From NCBI GenBank assembly GCA_035934995.1, contig DASYXI010000035.1, forward strand, positions 1-32,865: 32,865 bases of DNA, in the 5' to 3' direction. The translations under genes and the position numbers were made by a program. Below the pieces are notes generated by a model that was not told the DNA's origin, made no database searches, and saw nothing but the letters and a program-made list of their open reading frames with translations. Shown piece by piece: positions 31,171 to 32,865 of this stretch (position 1 is the first letter of the stretch; the number at the start of each line of letters is the position of its first letter). This DNA is from REEB95 sp035934995. Lineage in GTDB: Bacteria; Pseudomonadota; Alphaproteobacteria; ATCC43930; CGMCC-115725.

Positions 31171-31614
31171 TTACTTGGTGACCGTGAAGGAAGCGGCCAT
31201 GCCCATCTTGTAATGGCCGATCTGGTTGCAGAACACGACATACTTGCCCGGCGGCAAATTGAGCAAGATCGTCGCCCGCATGCCCGCCGGCATGTCCTCG
31301 ATGCCCTGAAGATCGCGGATCTTGCTCGCCTCGACGGCCTGCTCCTTGGCGTCATAGGGCAGGCTCGTGATTTCACCGCTCCACGGCGCGATGAGGAACT
31401 CGTGCACCAGGTTTTTCGACGCGTTGGTCACCTGGAAACTGACCGGACCGGCCTTGGCCGTGGCCTGGCTCAGCGTGATCGTCATCGCCTTGCCCTTCTG
31501 GTCGTTGAGCGTGACCTTGACCGTCGGCGGCTGGGCGCGGGCCGCGTGGTTCAGGCCAACCAGCAGGCAACTCGTCGCCAGCACCATGGCGCACCCGCGC
31601 AGTCGCAAATTCAT
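31171..31614 (-). CDS. periplasmic cupredoxin-like copper protein
   Basis: 147 residues: signal peptide to about residue 27, then a plastocyanin-like beta barrel. Type 1 copper ligands are visible: His71 in LVHEFLI, Cys129, His134 and Met139 in CNQIGHYKMGM. Likely a small electron carrier or copper-handling protein; partner unknown. The start ATG at 31614 fits the signal peptide. Downstream is the MITE-like palindrome. Confidence 0.88.
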   Translation of the reverse strand: MNLRLRGCAMVLATSCLLVGLNHAARAQPPTVKVTLNDQKGKAMTITLSQATAKAGPVSFQVTNASKNLVHEFLIAPWSGEITSLPYDAKEQAVEASKIRDLQGIEDMPAGMRATILLNLPPGKYVVFCNQIGHYKMGMAASFTVTK

Positions 31615-31802
31615 CGAGCCCCTCTCAATCGCGCGAAGCGCGAGTACCCGAACGAACCCGGCATGCGCGATTTGGTTGCGGTGCCGTGGCGACGCGCGTT
31701 AACCATTGAACGGTCGCCGCCGATCCGCCGTAGAGGTTTTTCCGTGACCGATTCAGGCAATCCCTCACATCGCATCGTGACATCTGTGTGTATGGTCCGG
31801 CC

Positions 31803-31976
31803 ATGTCGGGGGAGATTCGGAGCGTTGCGTACTATCTCGAACGGGCGTCGTCCGCCCGCATCGAGGCTGCAAAAACCACCGACCGGGAGATGGCGGACGA
31901 GCTGCTCAGGCTCGCCCACGCCTTCGAGATTCTAGCGGAGCGCAAGAAAAAGCAGATCGCTGATCCGGCCTCATAA
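31803..31976 (+). CDS. small helical protein, 57 residues
   Basis: MSGEIRSVAYYLERASSARI, then MADELLRLAHAFEILAERKKK: a helical-hairpin pattern common to small alphaproteobacterial proteins of unknown function. Not related closely to those at 27510 and 27753 but of identical length and style. GGGG before the ATG is a poor ribosome site. A TetR-gene readthrough overlaps it on the other strand. Confidence 0.6.
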   Translation: MSGEIRSVAYYLERASSARIEAAKTTDREMADELLRLAHAFEILAERKKKQIADPAS

Positions 31977-32779
31977 GATCGCCTCGGAAAAGGTGCCCGC
32001 GCCGGGCGCTGACTTGCCACGGTCCATTCGGACGTAAATCCTCGGAATACGAACGTTCCTACTTCTTTCTTTGGGACCCATCTGGATTCGATGCCGGCGC
32101 GGCAGCCGTTGAAGAACAGCGCGACGCAATCGTCCGCCCAGGCGTTGAGTTCGGCTTCGCTCATCTTCGTGCCGAGACCGAGCGCCCGGCGCCGCGGCAC
32201 CGCGATGACGAATTCAAGAAACTGCTCGGCCGCCAATTGCGGACGGTCGACGACGCGGCCGGATGCACGCGCCTCGCGGTCGATCATGGCGGCGATCTGC
32301 TTGACGGCTTCGTCCCGGCTGCCCTCGCGGGCCGCGACGGCGGCAAGCTCGGGGAAGCGTCGCCTCTCGGCCACCAGGAGCCGATGGAGCGACAGCGCCG
32401 TCGGCGCCAGAACGGCGCGCAGGATGAGCCGCGCCAGCCGCCGCAGAATCTCATCCAGGTTGCCGCCCTCGAAGAGCGGGATGTCGGGCGGCGGCCGAAG
32501 CCGTTCGACGATCCGGTGAATGACGGCACCGAAGAGCGCCGTCTTGTCGGGAAACCGATGATAAAACGTGCGCTTGGAAATCCGCGCACGCCGCGCGATC
32601 GCGTCAATACTCGTGGCACCATAGCCCTCGGCGAGGAACAGTTCGGTCGCGACGTCGAGAATGCGTTCGCCGAGAAGCGCGGCATCTTCGCGCGACGGCC
32701 GGCCGCCATGTCGCCGGGAAACCGTCCGCGTTCCGGCTGTCCGGCGCCGGGTCACGCCGCTCGCCTCGCTGTCGGACAA
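31832..32779 (-). CDS. TetR-family regulator with abnormal C-terminal extension
   Basis: The N-terminal helix-turn-helix (about 33-82) includes TSIDAIARRARISKRTFYHRF, and a helical ligand domain follows to about residue 232. Normal family length (about 200-230) would end near AGIESRW. Here the frame stays open for about 84 more residues, antisense to the small gene at 31803, so the tail may be an artefact of stop loss; a TAG lies in the next frame near 32058. The start is TTG at 32779 or GTG at 32755; both ribosome sites are weak. Confidence 0.75.
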   Translation of the reverse strand: MSDSEASGVTRRRTAGTRTVSRRHGGRPSREDAALLGERILDVATELFLAEGYGATSIDAIARRARISKRTFYHRFPDKTALFGAVIHRIVERLRPPPDIPLFEGGNLDEILRRLARLILRAVLAPTALSLHRLLVAERRRFPELAAVAAREGSRDEAVKQIAAMIDREARASGRVVDRPQLAAEQFLEFVIAVPRRRALGLGTKMSEAELNAWADDCVALFFNGCRAGIESRWVPKKEVGTFVFRGFTSEWTVASQRPARAPFPRRSYEAGSAICFFLRSARISKAWASLSSSSAISRSVVFAASMRADDARSR

Positions 32780-32812
32780 AATGGATTCAAACGCGCTTCG
32801 CTTCGGTACGGC

Positions 32813-32865
32813 TCAACGTCCGTAAGTGCCGGGGGGCTGGTAGTAGCCAGGGGGCGGTGGCGGCG
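32813..32865 (-). CDS. C-terminal end of a Pro/Tyr-rich protein (partial)
   Basis: The minus strand at the right edge reads PPPPPGYYQPPGTYGR then TGA (stop at 32813-32815). The composition resembles the secreted YYAPP-repeat protein at 28066. Only the last 16 residues are in the window. Confidence 0.5.
   Translation of the reverse strand, partial: PPPPPGYYQPPGTYGR

Overview
The window is high-GC DNA, apart from one low-GC gene and a few AT-rich control sites. It suggests an alphaproteobacterium of the Rhizobiales/Rhodospirillales type. The basis is a SAM-II aptamer in front of metZ, a GcrA-like Cys/His knuckle protein, PAS_5-type single-domain proteins, an MCDYSL-type protein, several 57-residue helical proteins, and dispersed palindromes containing TCCTGAGGAGCG. 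I cannot name a genus.

Layout. (1) 112-7391: leuA, then the rod-shape operon mreB-mreC-mreD-mrdA-rodA. (2) 7448-7523: tRNA-Lys(CTT). (3) 7560-13882: a crotonase-fold protein lacking both usual catalytic glutamates, a small SFPASDPPS protein, a GntR regulator with a binding protein that has no signal peptide, a complete SBP/ATPase/permease ABC importer, and a MaoC hydratase. (4) 13929-15277: SAM-II riboswitch with terminator, then metZ. (5) 15332-19291: an accessory or phage-like small-gene region. It holds an XRE/S24 repressor divergent from a GcrA-like knuckle protein and a DUF6456-like gene without a credible stop. A cold-shock gene with a hairpin-rich leader follows, then remnants of infA (IF-1) and rpsU (S21), and four small genes, the last a 32-residue basic peptide. 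(6) 19380-20970: palindromic repeats around a GNAT acetyltransferase and a VOC dioxygenase-like gene. (7) 21179-24761: a soluble three-PAS histidine kinase, a DoxX-like protein, an orphan Flp pilin and a low-GC membrane gene. (8) 24803-32865: DUF1801, a membrane-anchored lytic transglycosylase, secreted and small helical proteins, two PAS_5 proteins around a frameshifted DUF202 gene, a NicO-type Ni/Co transporter with a long His tract, a 119-bp MITE-like palindrome, a cupredoxin, a TetR regulator, and the 3' end of a Pro/Tyr-rich gene.

How it works together. The mre-mrd block is the elongasome: MreB filaments, the MreC/MreD scaffold, the PBP2 transpeptidase and the RodA glycosyltransferase. 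The SBP-ATPase-permease genes form one importer operon with an ATGA overlap. The riboswitch can be drawn as a SAM-controlled choice between an antiterminator and a terminator for metZ. The 15.3-19.3 kb region is the least ordinary part: a repressor-controlled small-gene cluster plus decayed translation-factor paralogues behind a cold-shock gene.
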